Counted from the stretch's first letter, positions 20,686 to 32,876 are shown. The stretch: DNA of 64,000 nt from Phycomyces nitens (GCA_022702545.1 JAHRBC010000008.1:62001-126000), one strand, 5' to 3'. Notes: generated by a model from the sequence alone, not told the origin. Translations and numbers: made by a program.

Positions 20686-21830
20686 ATGGCAAACAGACGC
20701 GCACTCGCTCCTCAGCCCAATGCAGAGAATCCTCGGATGATGGAGGAGATAATTGCTATGAAGCAAACTGTCTTGACAATAAGCAACGACGTAGGCTTTC
20801 TCAAACAAGCATATACCACCATGAACGGCCAAAGTGGTACCAATGTTGGAGGCAACACCAACACTGGTCAGCCTTCAAATGCTGGGCCAGTGGTTCCTGT
20901 TGCTGTGGCCCCAGTTGTCAGCACTACTGGCAATGTTCTTCCTGAGCCAAAACCAAAGGACCTCACGGAAGTGATTGTAAGTAACAGAGTAATAATAATT
21001 CACTAATTTAATGCTATAAAATAGAGACTTATTCATGGCTACATGTGGACGCCAAGGTTCAGGTCGAATGACCAGGCCGAAATTGAGGCCAACAACAGGA
21101 AGCCCAGGTGGAACACCAAGGTCTTCTTCAACGACAGTCCAAATAAAGAGTTGGTGGACAACCTAATGGCCTTCCTGGTGCAAAGGTCTCGGGACCCCAG
21201 GTTGCGAAACAGTGACATCCGTGAAAAGGTTCACAACCACTTCCGCAGTCGGTGTCACCTGGAGTCCCAGACTTCTAGCAAGAGGGATGCCGCAAAGGCA
21301 AAGACACGGCGCTCTTCTCGTGAGGGTGATGTAAGTTGTGTTTTATATTCTAATCAGAGCTTAGTTTTAAGAGTAATATTAATACCAATTGATCTATAGC
21401 ACCTCAAACGCCGTGGCCTTACCTATGCCAAGAACAAGGCTGCCATTGATGCTGCAATGGGTAGGGATTGCTCCAATCTCATTCAGAAAGGAGCAATGTC
21501 TGATGGCGAGTCTGGTGATGAGACACCTGGGACTCCAGGTGTGCGCATCGTTCACGTCAAGCGCCCAAGTTGGCGAAGCAACGAGGTAAATTGTTTTCCA
21601 GCCAAGTTTATTGTTTTTGAAATATAATAAATAGAAACTAATTGTCCTTTTAGTTCAACCATTTCCTCGAAATGGTTGACTTGTATGCCCGTGTCGACTT
21701 GGGCAACAATTCTCGACAGCTGATGGAAAGACGCTTCCACAGTGTCGTGACCAAACCAGTCCCTGACAGCATGCTCCCCCACCACCACAGTGGACCGTCA
21801 GAGATGACGAATAAAAAATTAAACAATTAA
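20686..21830 (+). pseudogene. E2 accessory gene (probable 3' frameshift)
   Basis: The exons are 20686-20976, 21025-21330, 21400-21585 and 21654-21830. Exons 2 and 3 have the same lengths as in E1 (306 and 186 nt). The product starts MANRRALAPQPN. It contains MWTPRFRS, PRWNTKVFF and KELVDNLMAFL, then SDGESGDE and RPSWRSNE, the same blocks as E1. In the last exon a CCCCC run (21776-21780) appears one base short. As sequenced the frame ends in a His-Lys-Asn tail at 21830. One more C would give ..PPPPQWTVRDDE with a stop at 21812, matching the Pro-x-Trp ending of E1 and E3. The function is unassigned and inferred to be part of the transposition machinery. Confidence 0.65.
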
Positions 21831-21939
21831 AAAATTAAAAAAAAAACTCTTCTTAAGCTGATTGTTACAGTTTGTCTTAATAACATACTTAGAAGGTAAA
21901 ATTGTTTGCCTTGGAGGAAAGATGTTTTTATTTATTTAT

Positions 21940-24900
21940 TTAAGCATATTGCTTTTTTGGCAGAGGAATGACTAGTGTTGTCGTCTCATTGTTCTTTGTA
22001 TATTTGGCAGTGGCCACCTCAAGCAAGATGCGATGAACAGGCAGGATGCACTGATAGTCATCATCTGAAAATTCAGGCAGGCAAATGTCCACACCATCGT
22101 CTTCTCGTGATCTATCTGAAGACAGAGGAAGCCATCGGACAAATGCAAAAACATGCTCGGTGTGCTGGATTCCATGACTTGAGCAGATTGTCTGGTTGGT
22201 TGGTGGCATGAAGGAATGAGTAAACATATACTGGATTTGGCCAGTATACGCATTTGCATGGTCGCCGTATCTGCCAAGGAACAGTGCCTGGACAAAAGAC
22301 CCACGACTGACAGAACTATTCTTGCCAACATATGTTTGGCCTAGAATATCAATTGATTTCAGTTTGCCAATCTGATTATCAACGAAAAACGGCGAGAGGG
22401 AGGCATGACGATAGTCCACTAGGTCTGGAATGTCATACTGCTTCTTGTAATACTCCAACAAAAAAGGATAGTGGACATCACTTATTGAGGAAGGCTTACT
22501 GGTCAAGAGAGGAAATGCAGACGGAGGGAGCGGTTCATTGCCTTTGACAAGAATTGTTGCATCGTTGGAGAGTCGAAGAAAGTCTTGCAAGTCAAATGTG
22601 CAGTAGGTTGTAGAGGGAGAGGAGAGGATGGTGGGTGTGGTGGACGTGAGTTTCTGGAGAACAGGAGAAAAGAGGACTTGGCTCGAATTGGGAAAAATGG
22701 CATTGACATAGTCACTCTTGTATGCATCTTCCAGGAAGTTTTGCATATAGGTCATCTCAAACCCATCTCTTCTGTTCGTGTTAATATTCTTTAACAAGCC
22801 ATTGAATCTCTCAAACCCAAAGAGCCAATAACCGTACACGGGTCCAAAATCATGAACGGTGTCGCGAAGATGGAGGTGCAGGTGCATATTGCAGGTGAGG
22901 ATTGTAGCAGGGTAAAGCGTTTCGCACGATTGACAGAATTGCTGGAGATGGAGGTGAGCTGACTCGACATCATCATACGTTATTGTTGGCTTGACCAGAA
23001 TATGACATGCGTCCACGAAATCGATCCAGTTGGCAAAGTTTGCTGGTGGAAGAACGTACTTCAGCAAAACCGGAGAGTACACCAATACCCACGACTTCCA
23101 TTCATCAGCTTTCATCCTGGGGAACCCCTTGCCAATCTTCGTCTTCAGCATGCTGTAGCCAACAGGCAGTACCATGGTCTCGGCTATCTTCTGCATCTCG
23201 CGAAGATCCCTGTCTACGATCAGACCACTGGCAGTCCACTTTTCCACCATTCTTTTTGCCGTGCCCAGAAAGAGATTGTGCATGGGATCGATGATCGTTC
23301 CACGTACTAGATCAAAGTATCCAAGACGATGCAGCTGCGACCATCGAACACCATTTTTGACCTCCAGCTGATGTCTTTCTGAGGATGTACTTGCACTTTT
23401 CCACACCTCAGCATGCACCCGGTTTTCAGCACCACTCGCAAGCCTCCACTCAGCAAACTCGAAACCGCGGAAATCTACACTGGTCGTGCCTTCCAGACGA
23501 GAGAACTGATGATTGCATTTGTAGCATGCGCATGTGCTGTTGTGGGTGGTGAATCCACTGGTCTTTCTTGCTGCTGGGATGTCACACACCACCATCATTA
23601 GTGCAGCACGGACACTGGCACCAGTTGGCCTCTCAAATGTTGGAATATTCATTCCAACATAGAGCTCGTTCAACTCATCTACCAATGGCTCCAGGTAGTG
23701 GTTGATCTCCTCTGACTTTGGCTCTTTTGGTCCAGGCATAAGACCAACGAGGATGGTGTTTTCTGGCTTGAATCGCTCCTCCCGAGGTAGATTATTGATG
23801 ACCAAATAAATGGCACCACAAGAGTACACCACACCATCGAAAGGTTGGAACCAGTCAATGTTGAGAGCCAACATGAGGGAGCGCGGATCCGCTGTAAACT
23901 GGGCGCCGTTGATGTCCTTGATGTCCTTCCACATGGCGCCGTCATAGACATCGCACATTGTCTGTGGAATCTTGAGATCTGAGTTCCAGTGTCTGATTCT
24001 GGCCTCAAAGCCAGGGCGAAGAAAGAGTGTCTTCATAGCATGCTTGACGGATTGATAGACAAACACCCTTTTTGGGGCCAAGGCACCAACAGACGACTCC
24101 TTCACCAACTTACACCCGCAGACAGAGTTGGATCCAAGCTTCTGGAACACACAGGTGGGAGGAACTGTCATGCATTCATCGTAGATTTGATGGCAATCTT
24201 GGCATGCTACAAATCTGTGGATTCCCTTGGATATCTCGGAAAATCCAGTCATTCTTTGGAGCCCAAGAAGACTTGTTGGAAGCTGGAAATCCTGCTCGTA
24301 AATCTTCAAGAGCTCATTGATGAACTCGATCAAGACAATGGAACCCTTGTTGACCACGTAGCGGGATGTAAAAAGGACTGTGAAGATGGCGATAAACTTG
24401 TGAACTGGGTTCTCAGGCATACCAGGGGCTTCAAAAGGGGCTATTGTAAAAAAAAAGAGAAAATATTAATACTCAATTTTTCAGGCTTTTTCTTTTATTC
24501 AATGATTATGTACAAACCTTCGGCATCCAACTCCTCAAGCTCAAGCTCAACAACATCTTCATCATCACTGGCGCCATCGTCATTCTCAACCGAGATCTCA
24601 TTGTCATCATTGTCATTCTCAATGGAGACATCGTTGGCAGGCATGGACTCAATTTCCAAAACAGGAACATTTGTTTGGCCGCCCTCTTCTACGGGACCAG
24701 GTTGGTAAGTCATGACAGCTACAAATATAGAATATAATAGTGTGTTAGACACCATTGACATTTAAATAAATATATTTCTTACACTCAGAATCAACTTCCA
24801 TCATTTCTCTTTGAGAGTCTTTATTTATAATATAATATTAATATACAAGTATACTCTGTTGTTTTAAATAAAATACCCCTTGAAGATGTGAATACTGCAT

Positions 24901-25024
24901 CTACTCTGGCTCTTTTGTTATGATGTTAGACAGTTCTTCTTGTCACATAGGTGAATCCTTCTTCATTATCACCGCATACAGTGCAATAGCACTTGGTGTT
25001 GTAAATACTGTTGGAAGAAGACAT
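21940..25024 (-). pseudogene. E2 Tnp2-type transposase (nonsense in exon 1)
   Basis: The catalytic exon 21940-24440 is open and complete. It has LALNIDWFQPFDG, ACYKCNHQF, IIDPMHNLFLGTAKRM, FGFERFNGLLK and the C-terminus ILPVHRILLEVA..VIPLPKK. It is preceded by an acidic exon at 24518-24718. Exon 1, from the ATG at 25024, reads CYCTVC then GFTYVTRRTV and a stop (TAA, 24926-24928). In E1 and E0 the equivalent codon is Gln (CAG), two residues before the zinc-binding His. As sequenced only a 32-residue peptide would be made from this start. Initiation at the Met of the last exon (MPENPVHKF) could still yield the DDE domain without the zinc motif; that is speculative. Confidence 0.8.
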
Positions 25025-25771
25025 GATGTTTGTGTTTGTAATATTATTATTAAAAGGAAACGAGTGTTACATGTATTTTATTTGCTATACTTTTATAATA
25101 ATAAAAAGTAATATTCTAATGCTCATTGTATCTGAACCAATAGGATGTAGTAAAATTATATTTTCGAAATAAAAAAAAAGGAAAACTGTGGAGTTGAAAA
25201 ATAGACTAGCTTTCATACCAGTTCAGGGCTACTATACCACCAGTGTATTCAGGGCCGTTTTTCCAGTGAGATGGATAGATAAAAAAAAATATTTTATTAA
25301 AGCCCATGTCTAAGAGCCCACTGAGGAAGACTGGGATTAAAATTAGTCGGGACTTCCACGTCCACAGTTCTGGCATAAACCCTTGACAACATTTGATGAG
25401 CATTTGCTCCAAGTTGGAGATCAACGAATCTGTCAACGACTTGGATGAATCGGTTAAACTATCAATTGTGCATCAGTAATCTACAGTCATTCAATATACT
25501 ATTTATAATCAGCTCAACAACTCACACTGCAAAAATGGTGTTACTTTACATATGTACAGTATGTTGAAGTTCTGTGTCCCAGAAAAGATAAAATTGTAAT
25601 TCAGATATTTTTTTATAAAATCCATTTCAATAATGGTTTGGCCATCACCATTGGCTAAAAACCGTTGTGTACCTTTAGATGTCAAAGTCAAACTCAATTA
25701 AAGTGTAATAAACTATTCTTTGAACTCCTTTTCTTTACTGCTAAACATAATTATAAACATTTTATTTAACA

Positions 25772-28700
25772 ATGGCTCCCACACGCAACTCAAGAACTAA
25801 AAAGGAGTGCAGATGCTCCATGTGCAAAAATAAAGAAGGTGGATATGATATGTTGTCTCTCCAAACTTTCAACCGTCATTTGAAAAAAGATAATGAAAAC
25901 AAATTGGTTGCCCAAAGATGTAAGATAAAAAATTTAATTTCTAATATTCAGCAAAATAATGTTTATATTTTATTATCTTGTAATAAAGCAACTGAGACAA
26001 CCAGTTATGTACTTGATTCCATTGCAATTGATAATGCAGAGCTTTCTCAGAGTGAACAATATGAAGCCGAAGTTGATTATGAGTGCAATGGTAAGAATAA
26101 TTTATTTTTCATTGGCTGTTTAGGGCTAATATTTTGATTTTATAGGCCCAATCTCTTTTGAAGAAACTAGAGCTGAGATGACAAGAAGCCTACCTTTTTC
26201 TGAGGCAGATTCTGTCTTTGGGTTTGAAGAACAAGATCCTGGTAATGATAGCTCTGAGGAAGAAGATGAAGATGATGAAAACAGTGACTGTGAGATACTT
26301 GAAGATGAAGGTTTGTATAATAATAATCAATATCAGGCCCTTAAACAAACTCTCATAAATTAATACTTCTTGTAATAGATTATTCTTCAGAATCCATCTT
26401 GAAATTAAATTTCATTCACTGTTTCATTGTGATCAACATCGCACTCTTTGTATCTTTGTATGTTGTTGATGAAGGTGCAGTCGTCTTGATTACCATTGTG
26501 AACAAGATCCTTGCATTGTTTTTTGATCCATTCTGCCTTCCTGTCAGTGTTCCTGGACTCAAAAAGCTGGCTGGTATGGACACTTTGACAAATGGTATCA
26601 CAAAGTATATTTCTTGCTCTGAGTGCCATAAAGTATATGAGAACGATTTGGCCGCTCCATCTCATTGTATCTTTGACAAGTTTGGGAAAAACTCTGTGTG
26701 TGGCAACCCACTTTTTGTGTCTGGTTCTGTATCAAGAATCCCAAAAAAGACATATGTTTACCATTCCCTCAAAAATTCTCTCCAGAAGTTCTTCCACCAC
26801 CCTGGATTTGAAGATTTGATCAACTCATGGAATCGTGGCCCAAAGGCAGAGGGCATGATGTTTGACGTGTATGATGGGAAAATGTGGAACAAATTGGCTG
26901 ATGTAAATGGAACCCCCTTTGTTGACAGTGAGCGATCTCTCATGTTGACATTGAACATTGACTGGTTTCAACCATTTGATGGTGTAACATATTCTTGTGG
27001 CGCCATCTACCTTGCAATCAACAATCTTCCACGGGATATCAGATTCAAGAAAGAGAATGTGATCCTTGTTGGATTAATGCCTGGACCCAGAGAAGCGAAA
27101 ACCTCAGAGATAAATCACTATCTCAAACCACTGGTCAATGAGTTGGAGGATCTCTACAAAGGAATTCGAATGAAAACTTACCAATGCCCATCTGGTGCAA
27201 CTGTCCGTGCCGCTCTCTTTCTGGTTGCATGTGACATTCCCGCCGCAAGGAAAGTATGTGGGTTCACCTCCCATACGAGTACAAATGCTTGTCATAAGTG
27301 TAATCGTCGGTTCACTCGGTTAGCTGGCACAAGCTCCGTTGATTATTCTGGATTTGATTCCTCAAAGTGGCTCCTTCGCACTAGAGATGATAATCATAAG
27401 GATGCTGAGGTCTGGAGAAATGCAGCCACTCAAGCTGAGAGGCAGCGCCTTGAAGTTGCCAGTGGTGTTCGCTGGTCCGAACTGCATCGTCTCCAGTACT
27501 TTGACGTTGTCCGCTGCACAATCATTGATCCAATGCACAATCTCTTCTTAGGCACTGCCAAGAGGATGATGGAGAGATGGGTTGCAGATGGTCTAGTCAA
27601 TGATAAGAGTCTTGTTGCCATGCAGAAGATGGTGGAAAAGATGGTATTGCCGCCAGACTACACGACATTAAAGACAAAGATTGGGAAGGGGTTCCCCTTC
27701 ATGAAGGCAGACGAGTGGAAGTCATGGTGCCTGGCATACTCACCCGTGGCATTGAAGGGTATCCTTCCAGAAAGGAATTTCAGGAACTGGATCCTTTTTG
27801 TTGATGCATGCCGACTCCTGGTAAAGCCTAGTATCACACAAGAAGAAATTGGCATGGCACACCAATATCTCCAGGATTTTTGCCAAGGGTGTGAGTCTAT
27901 CTACAATGCTGATTTGTTGTCACCGAACATGCATCTGTATCTCCATCTATCAAAAACGATCAAGGATTTTGGGCCCGTCTATGGATACTGGCTTTTCAGT
28001 TTTGAGCGGTATAATGGCATCCTCAAAAACTTCCACACCAACAAGAAAAATGGATTTGAGTTGACGTATATGAAGAAGTTTGTGGAAGAATTGCATAAGG
28101 ACGACTTTGCACAGCATATTCTTCAATCTGTTGATTCACATACCTTTCTTGATATATTCAGAAAATCATTAGAGCCTAATAGCAAACAAGGAAACCATGC
28201 AAACCAACACCATTTGTTTTCTCTTCCTGAGTTCTTGAATGCCGCACAAGACCTATCAATGGCAATCAAAGGGAATGAGCCACTGCCACCGTCTGTATTT
28301 CCGTTTGCAACAAAACCTTTGTTACCAATGTCAAGGTCAGAGTATGATTGTCTTGTGGAATACTATCAAGTCGCGTACAATGACAAGAACATTTCGAGTT
28401 GCAAAGAGAGCATGGCAAGCTCTGCATTTGTAAATGACTGGATCATGATGCTAAAGTCAATCAACATTCTTGGGCAGGTGTTCAAAGGTTCCAACGGCAA
28501 CAAACGGGGCTCATATATTCAGGCATTGTTTGTGGAGAACAGGACAAATGCAGTATATGCATACGTTGGAGAAATCCAATATATTTTTATACATGCTTTT
28601 AGTCCAATATCAACAACATCTCCCATGCGCCACAACAGCCAACATACCTTTGCTTTTGTCAAATGGTACAAAACCACCTCTGACATCAGTAGAGAGTTTG

Positions 28701-28852
28701 AAGGTACTGAAATTCACCAGGACACTTTTTCACCATTGGATTTTCAGAGCGTGTTGCCCATCCATCGTATTCTCATGCCTGTGGCCATACTTGACTATAA
28801 AACCAAGAAAATTGTAATTCCTTTGCCCAAAAAATCTATTTTTAATTTTTAA
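25772..28852 (+). CDS. E3 Tnp2-type transposase (4 exons, 962 aa)
   Basis: The exons 25772-25919, 25989-26090, 26146-26310 and 26379-28852 total 2889 nt with no stop. Residues C13, C15, C18 and H36 form the C-x-C-x2-C..H motif (ECRCSMC..NRH). Residues of about 85-135 are Asp/Glu-rich (SSEEEDEDDENSD). The DDE-type core follows. The first D lies near residue 330 (LNIDWFQPFDG), a CHKC pair near 442, the second D near 519 (IIDPMHNLFLGT) and the E near 679 (FERYNGILKN). These assignments follow the Tnp2/CACTA family and are not proven here. The C-terminus ends ..VLPIHRILMPVA..VIPLPKKSIFNF, conserved with E1, E2 and E4. Its role would be cutting and joining the CACTG termini. It converges on the accessory gene, with 77 bp between stops. 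Confidence 0.92.
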
Positions 28853-28929
28853 ATATATCTACCTTTATCTTCATATTAATTAAGTCTTCAACAGTTGTTA
28901 TTAAGCATAGAGATATAGTGAAAAATTAT

Positions 28930-30195
28930 TTATTCACTGTTAACGGCCCAGGGTGGCAATGACAATGCAAGGTTACTGGGAACAGGAGTAACCTTGACCG
29001 TTCTTTGGTATCGGGGCATTCTTGGCTTTGACTTCATTTTGGATTTACCCAAGTCACGTTCTTTTGTCATATGGTCAATGACTGCCAAGAGTTTGTTGAA
29101 CTACGTTTATTTTATTAGTTTTGTTTTTTCCTCTTATACTAAATTATATTGTCTTTTATAAAAGATATTTACCTCCTCACTTTGCCAGCTGGGACGAGCA
29201 ACTTTCAAAACACGTACTGTATAACCAACAGCAATCTCCTCATCCCCAGATTCACCATCTGACATTGCTTCCTTCTGAAGAAGATTGCTGTAGGCCATTT
29301 CTCCAAAATTGTCTGCAGCACGACCCATCTCCTCATCAACAAGTCTCCAGTTACTTTCATAAAAATCTTTACGACGAGAGCAGATCTAGTTTTTTTTTAA
29401 ATAAGCATAAAAGACAAATAAAATATTTAATTATTATAAACCTGCTATTACAAACCTCTGAAATACGGCTGCTCGATCGTCCTTTACGCTTCTTGACTTC
29501 TGCCTGCTCAATTGTCATATTGGCATACCGATGGTAGGTCTTGTAGTTATTTTTTATTTTGGCAACTGCCATACCAGGCCAAAAACCAGCAGCACGGGGC
29601 TGGGAAAGAATATACTCTTTCAAGTAGTTGATGACAGCAACATTGTCCGGGTGGTTGATCTGCTCATCCTTATTCCACCTCTTTTTGCTTTCATTTTCAG
29701 CAATCAGAGATAGATCATTGGATGGGAAGTCTTTCTTCCACATCTTGTCACTGATCAATTCCTAAATATAATTTATTTAATAGTGTCATATTATATTATA
29801 TAACAAGTGGCTCTTACCAGGATAATATCACCCATTCCAGTAATACCTAGCATGTTTGGAGGGGCTGAGGAAGGAGCAATTGCAATTGGAACAGCCAATT
29901 GTTGTTGAATCACATTGTTTGCATGGGCATTGGCCAATGCACCTACAGCCTGGTGAGTCTTGCCCTGACTGTCAATAAGCATGCCAAGCTTATTGTTGAC
30001 AGCTACCATGTTGCTATTGACACCATTCAGCATGCCAATTATTGCCTCGTACTGCTGGTCTTCATTGGCAACAGGTGGGACTCTTTGAGCAATCTGACGA
30101 TTGTCAATTCTACCAGCCTGAACCTGGTGAGAGGCTGTAGCCTCTGCATTCATTCGGGTTTGGCGTCCTGGAGTTCTGGGAGTGTTGGATGGCAT
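28930..30195 (-). CDS. E3 accessory gene (4 exons, 355 aa)
   Basis: The exons 29818-30195, 29456-29761, 29173-29385 and 28930-29100 (378+306+213+171 nt) join in frame. The protein starts MPSNTPRTPGRQTRMNAEA and has a Gln/Asn-rich, coiled-coil-like N-terminus. A Lys/Arg-rich middle follows (KKRWNKDEQ, VKKRKGRSSSR), then SDGESGDEE and RPSWQSEE, and it ends LPPWAVNSE. Exon 2 has the same length as in E1 and E2, and the block order is the same although identity is low, which argues for selection on the protein. No family name can be given. A DNA-binding or regulatory partner of the transposase is the most likely role. Confidence 0.8.
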
Positions 30196-30590
30196 TTTCT
30201 TTATAGAAATATTAATTTTTTTTTATTAATTTATATTGATTTTTTGGATAGTTTACATACATGATAAGATATAAGAGATAGTAATATTCTTGGTAACTTG
30301 AGAGCAGAGAAAGAAGACTTATTTAATAAAAACTTTTTATATACAAAGAACATCTTGGAAGTTTAATATCATAATAAATATTGTAATCCAGTTTGGCCGC
30401 ATTATTTTAATTGCCTCAATTATGAGGTGAAAATAATTTTTATTTAAACATTTTTGTTTTCATTTTTTTTATTTTTCTCTTTTTCTCTGTTTATTACTTG
30501 CACTTGTAGTATGTCATGGTGTGTGATTTTACATTATATTTTACATTACTCTAATACAATTATAATATTGTAGATGCTTATTTAATAATG
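30196..30590. promoter_or_regulatory. E3 upstream region of the accessory gene
   Basis: This AT-rich sequence lies 5' of the accessory start, with pyrimidine tracts at about 30430-30490. It is the likely shared promoter region if the short-exon gene to the right is real. No specific site was recognised. Confidence 0.3.
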
Positions 30591-31707
30591 AAAGATACAC
30601 ATACTAGTTCTCTTTTCATTATAAAAAGGTAAATCAATTGATAAAGATTTTATTTACTTGCTAACTACCCTATTACAGATTTTACTATTTGTTTACAATA
30701 ACGGGATTTTTAAATAATAAGCATATGGTATGTCTACTTAAAGAAATATATCTTTATTTTCTTACTCACATTTTATTTTTAGTATCTATGTAAGGTCATC
30801 TAAGTATTGCAATATAGTCATCAAATACTGAAATCCCATAGATTATAATTTGCTTGGCAAGTAGCATTTCTATACAAATTTATTTTTTATTAACATTTAA
30901 TATCAAGATCATGCTATATAGTATCTTTATATAATTCCCCCTGATATTTTTATAATAATGGTAAGTGGATAAATATTCAAATATATTTATACAATGATAT
31001 CAAATTATTAATCATATTTTTTATTATATAATTTTATTTTAATAGATATCAAAATGTGCGATTGGTTTATATGTCATGATTGTAAAGTATCTATCTATAT
31101 TATTCTATTATCTAATGAAAAGGTATGTTGTAGTATTAATTGTATAGTAATCCATATTATAGACAGAGATATATTGCAATAGATATTATAGTATTTACAA
31201 AATATTTTTATGAAATAAATTTTTTGGTAAACCATTTGCCACAACATATTTAAAAGAAGTATTCTTCTATTCTGTTCTATCAAATAAAAATTTTATCATT
31301 TATCCAGAATATTATGTCCAATAAAACGATTTTAAAATGGATTCAAGTATACTTGGAAACCAAATAATTGATTGTAATGTCCAATAATGTTCTTTTAAAA
31401 CGTATTCAAGTATACTTCCATCCCAAAATCTAATTTTAGTCCATTGTATTTTGGCTTTTAAAACAATAGATAAATGTAACGTAGTGCAAAAACATGAAGT
31501 TTGGTTGTTGTTAAAGTATTCAGCTGTGTTAAGAAACTGTATGTCCGTCTATAGAGAATTATGGGTTCAGAATCCTGCACTCATTCCATATGAGACATAT
31601 TATATAGCTAACAAAATCAAGTTATATTAGATTCCGGAATTTGATTTAAATCTTACTCAGAATTAAACATCCTTGAACATATGTACAGTAACATATTTTT
31701 TGCAGTG
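30591..31707 (+). other. E3 right arm with candidate short-exon gene
   Basis: On plus, a series of short segments is bounded by good splice signals. One ends near 30629 (..AAAAAG|GTAAAT) and encodes AYLIMKDTHTSSLFIIKR. One lies at about 30678-30725 (ACAG|..CATATG|GTATGT) and encodes FYYLFTITGFLNNKHM. They join in phase and may end shortly after 30781. The position, divergent from the accessory gene, is the slot occupied by the short-exon genes of E1 and E4, but the sequence is not similar. Further donor/acceptor-like pairs occur at about 30959, 31044 and 31121. The rest is AT-rich with nothing recognised. Confidence 0.3.
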
Positions 31708-32644
31708 TCACTTCATTGCTTCTCCAACTTGGGCAAATTGTGCAAACCACATGTCTTCTTCCTGCTTCAGAGACTTCGTCATCTGATTCTCCCTTGGACA
31801 TTGCTCCCTTTTGGAGTGCACCTATGCAGTTCCAACCCATCTCCTGGTTGATCTCAGCCCTGTTATTGTCATATGCTGCCAAATGACGAGCATAGTTCTA
31901 CAAATATTATTATTAATATGCGTTTAATGGATTTTTAATATATTGCAAACAACTTACTTCGTTTGCACGACCAGATCTTCATGAACGTCTGTTCAATGCA
32001 GCCCTCACAGCAGGAGACTCTCTCACTTTTCGGCATCTACTAATGAAATTCTTGTGGAGCCTCTCACAAAGATCCTTTTGCCTCATTCCGTTGCCAGCAA
32101 ACTTACGCCCCAGGTAGACGAGCATTTGATCAACCAACTCCTTGTTGGGAGTCACGTTGAAGTGAACATCGGTGTTCCACCTGGGCTTATCGTTGTTGGC
32201 CTCTACTTCTGCTGGGACAGTTGACTGAAACTTTGGATTCCACATGAATTTGTGGATCGCAGCCTAATAATATATAAAAGTTAACAAACTGATAGTATAG
32301 TCTTTACTCTTTAGTATAATACTTACATAGACCTCTGTGGAAACTCTCTTGCTGGGGTTTGACAAAGCAATGGGATCCGCCACAACAACATTGCTAGTTG
32401 CACTGGTGGAGGCAGCAGGAGCAACAGGAGCAGCAGGAGCAGCAGGAGCAGCCTCAACGAAATTATCAATGGCAGTGATAGTCTCACGGTTTCCTACAAT
32501 AATGACACCAAGTCTGGCGTTTGATGTTACCATCTCGCTTTCCATAATGGTCATCTTGTTCTCCATGGCAACAAGCTTTTCCAATATCAGATCCATGTCA
32601 GCAGTAGCAGGATGAGGAGCAATCGATCTTCTTTGGTTAACCAT

Positions 32645-32876
32645 TTTCTAGAATATGGTAAAGTATATTTCGATTATAATTATTAGTTTTTGTTCAATTG
32701 AAATAAAAATAAATATAATATACATACAAAAACTGTTTGGGTGAGTGAGTAAGTAAGTGTGTGTGTGTGTGGGTTGGTGTAAAGGTAAGAGAGGTTGAAT
32801 ACTATCAAAAAGGCCTTTATATATAGGCATTTTGAATGACTATAAAGATGTTCATCCATTGTCTTGAAGCACTGAG
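32645..32876. promoter_or_regulatory. Divergent intergenic region of E1r
   Basis: This is the 232-bp counterpart of 6602-6833, with a GT dinucleotide run at about 32758-32771. It separates the accessory gene start (minus) from the short-exon gene start (plus). Confidence 0.4.

Larger units (their letters stand above)
18452..25268 (+). mobile_element. E2: CACTA/Tnp2 element, 6.8 kb
   Basis: The left terminus CACTGGGAAAACCATTTG (18452) and the right terminus, read inward CACTGGAAAAACGGCCC (ends 25268), share a second block ATACACTGGT 20-30 bp inside each end. It carries the same three-gene layout as E1. Flanking trinucleotides do not match (ATG and AGA). On the right the sequence passes into the tail of the E1r accessory gene, so the junction may be rearranged. 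Confidence 0.7.
25525..31707 (+). mobile_element. E3: apparently intact CACTA/Tnp2 element, 6.18 kb
   Basis: The left terminus CACTGCAAAAATGGTG and the right terminus, read inward CACTGCAAAAAATATG, share a further inner block (TGTTAC, TACATATGT). The target duplication TCA is perfect (25522-25524 and 31708-31710). The empty site is visible in E1 near 7794-7800, read inverted as CAACTCACTTCATTGC. The transposase gene (plus) and accessory gene (minus) are both open over all exons, and a short-exon gene is possible in the right arm. Of the elements here this is the best candidate for autonomy. Confidence 0.9.
25297..32644 (-). pseudogene. E1r accessory gene (nonsense, interrupted by E3)
   Basis: The exons are 32327-32644, 31958-32263, 31712-31897 and 25297-25458. 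Exons 2-4 have exactly the E1 lengths (306, 186, 162). Exon 1 is 30 nt shorter, an in-frame loss of ten residues after NARL. A CGA codon in exon 2 has become TGA (31979-31981) after NRRS, a C-to-T change at a CpG. E3 is inserted at the 5' splice site of intron 3, with its TCA duplication overlapping the donor. The gene is therefore dead in two ways. Confidence 0.8.

Noticed and set aside
23989..24708. 239-codon plus-strand frame
   Set aside because: It is the shadow of the E2 transposase catalytic and acidic exons on the other strand. Its Ser-rich end mirrors Asp/Glu codons.
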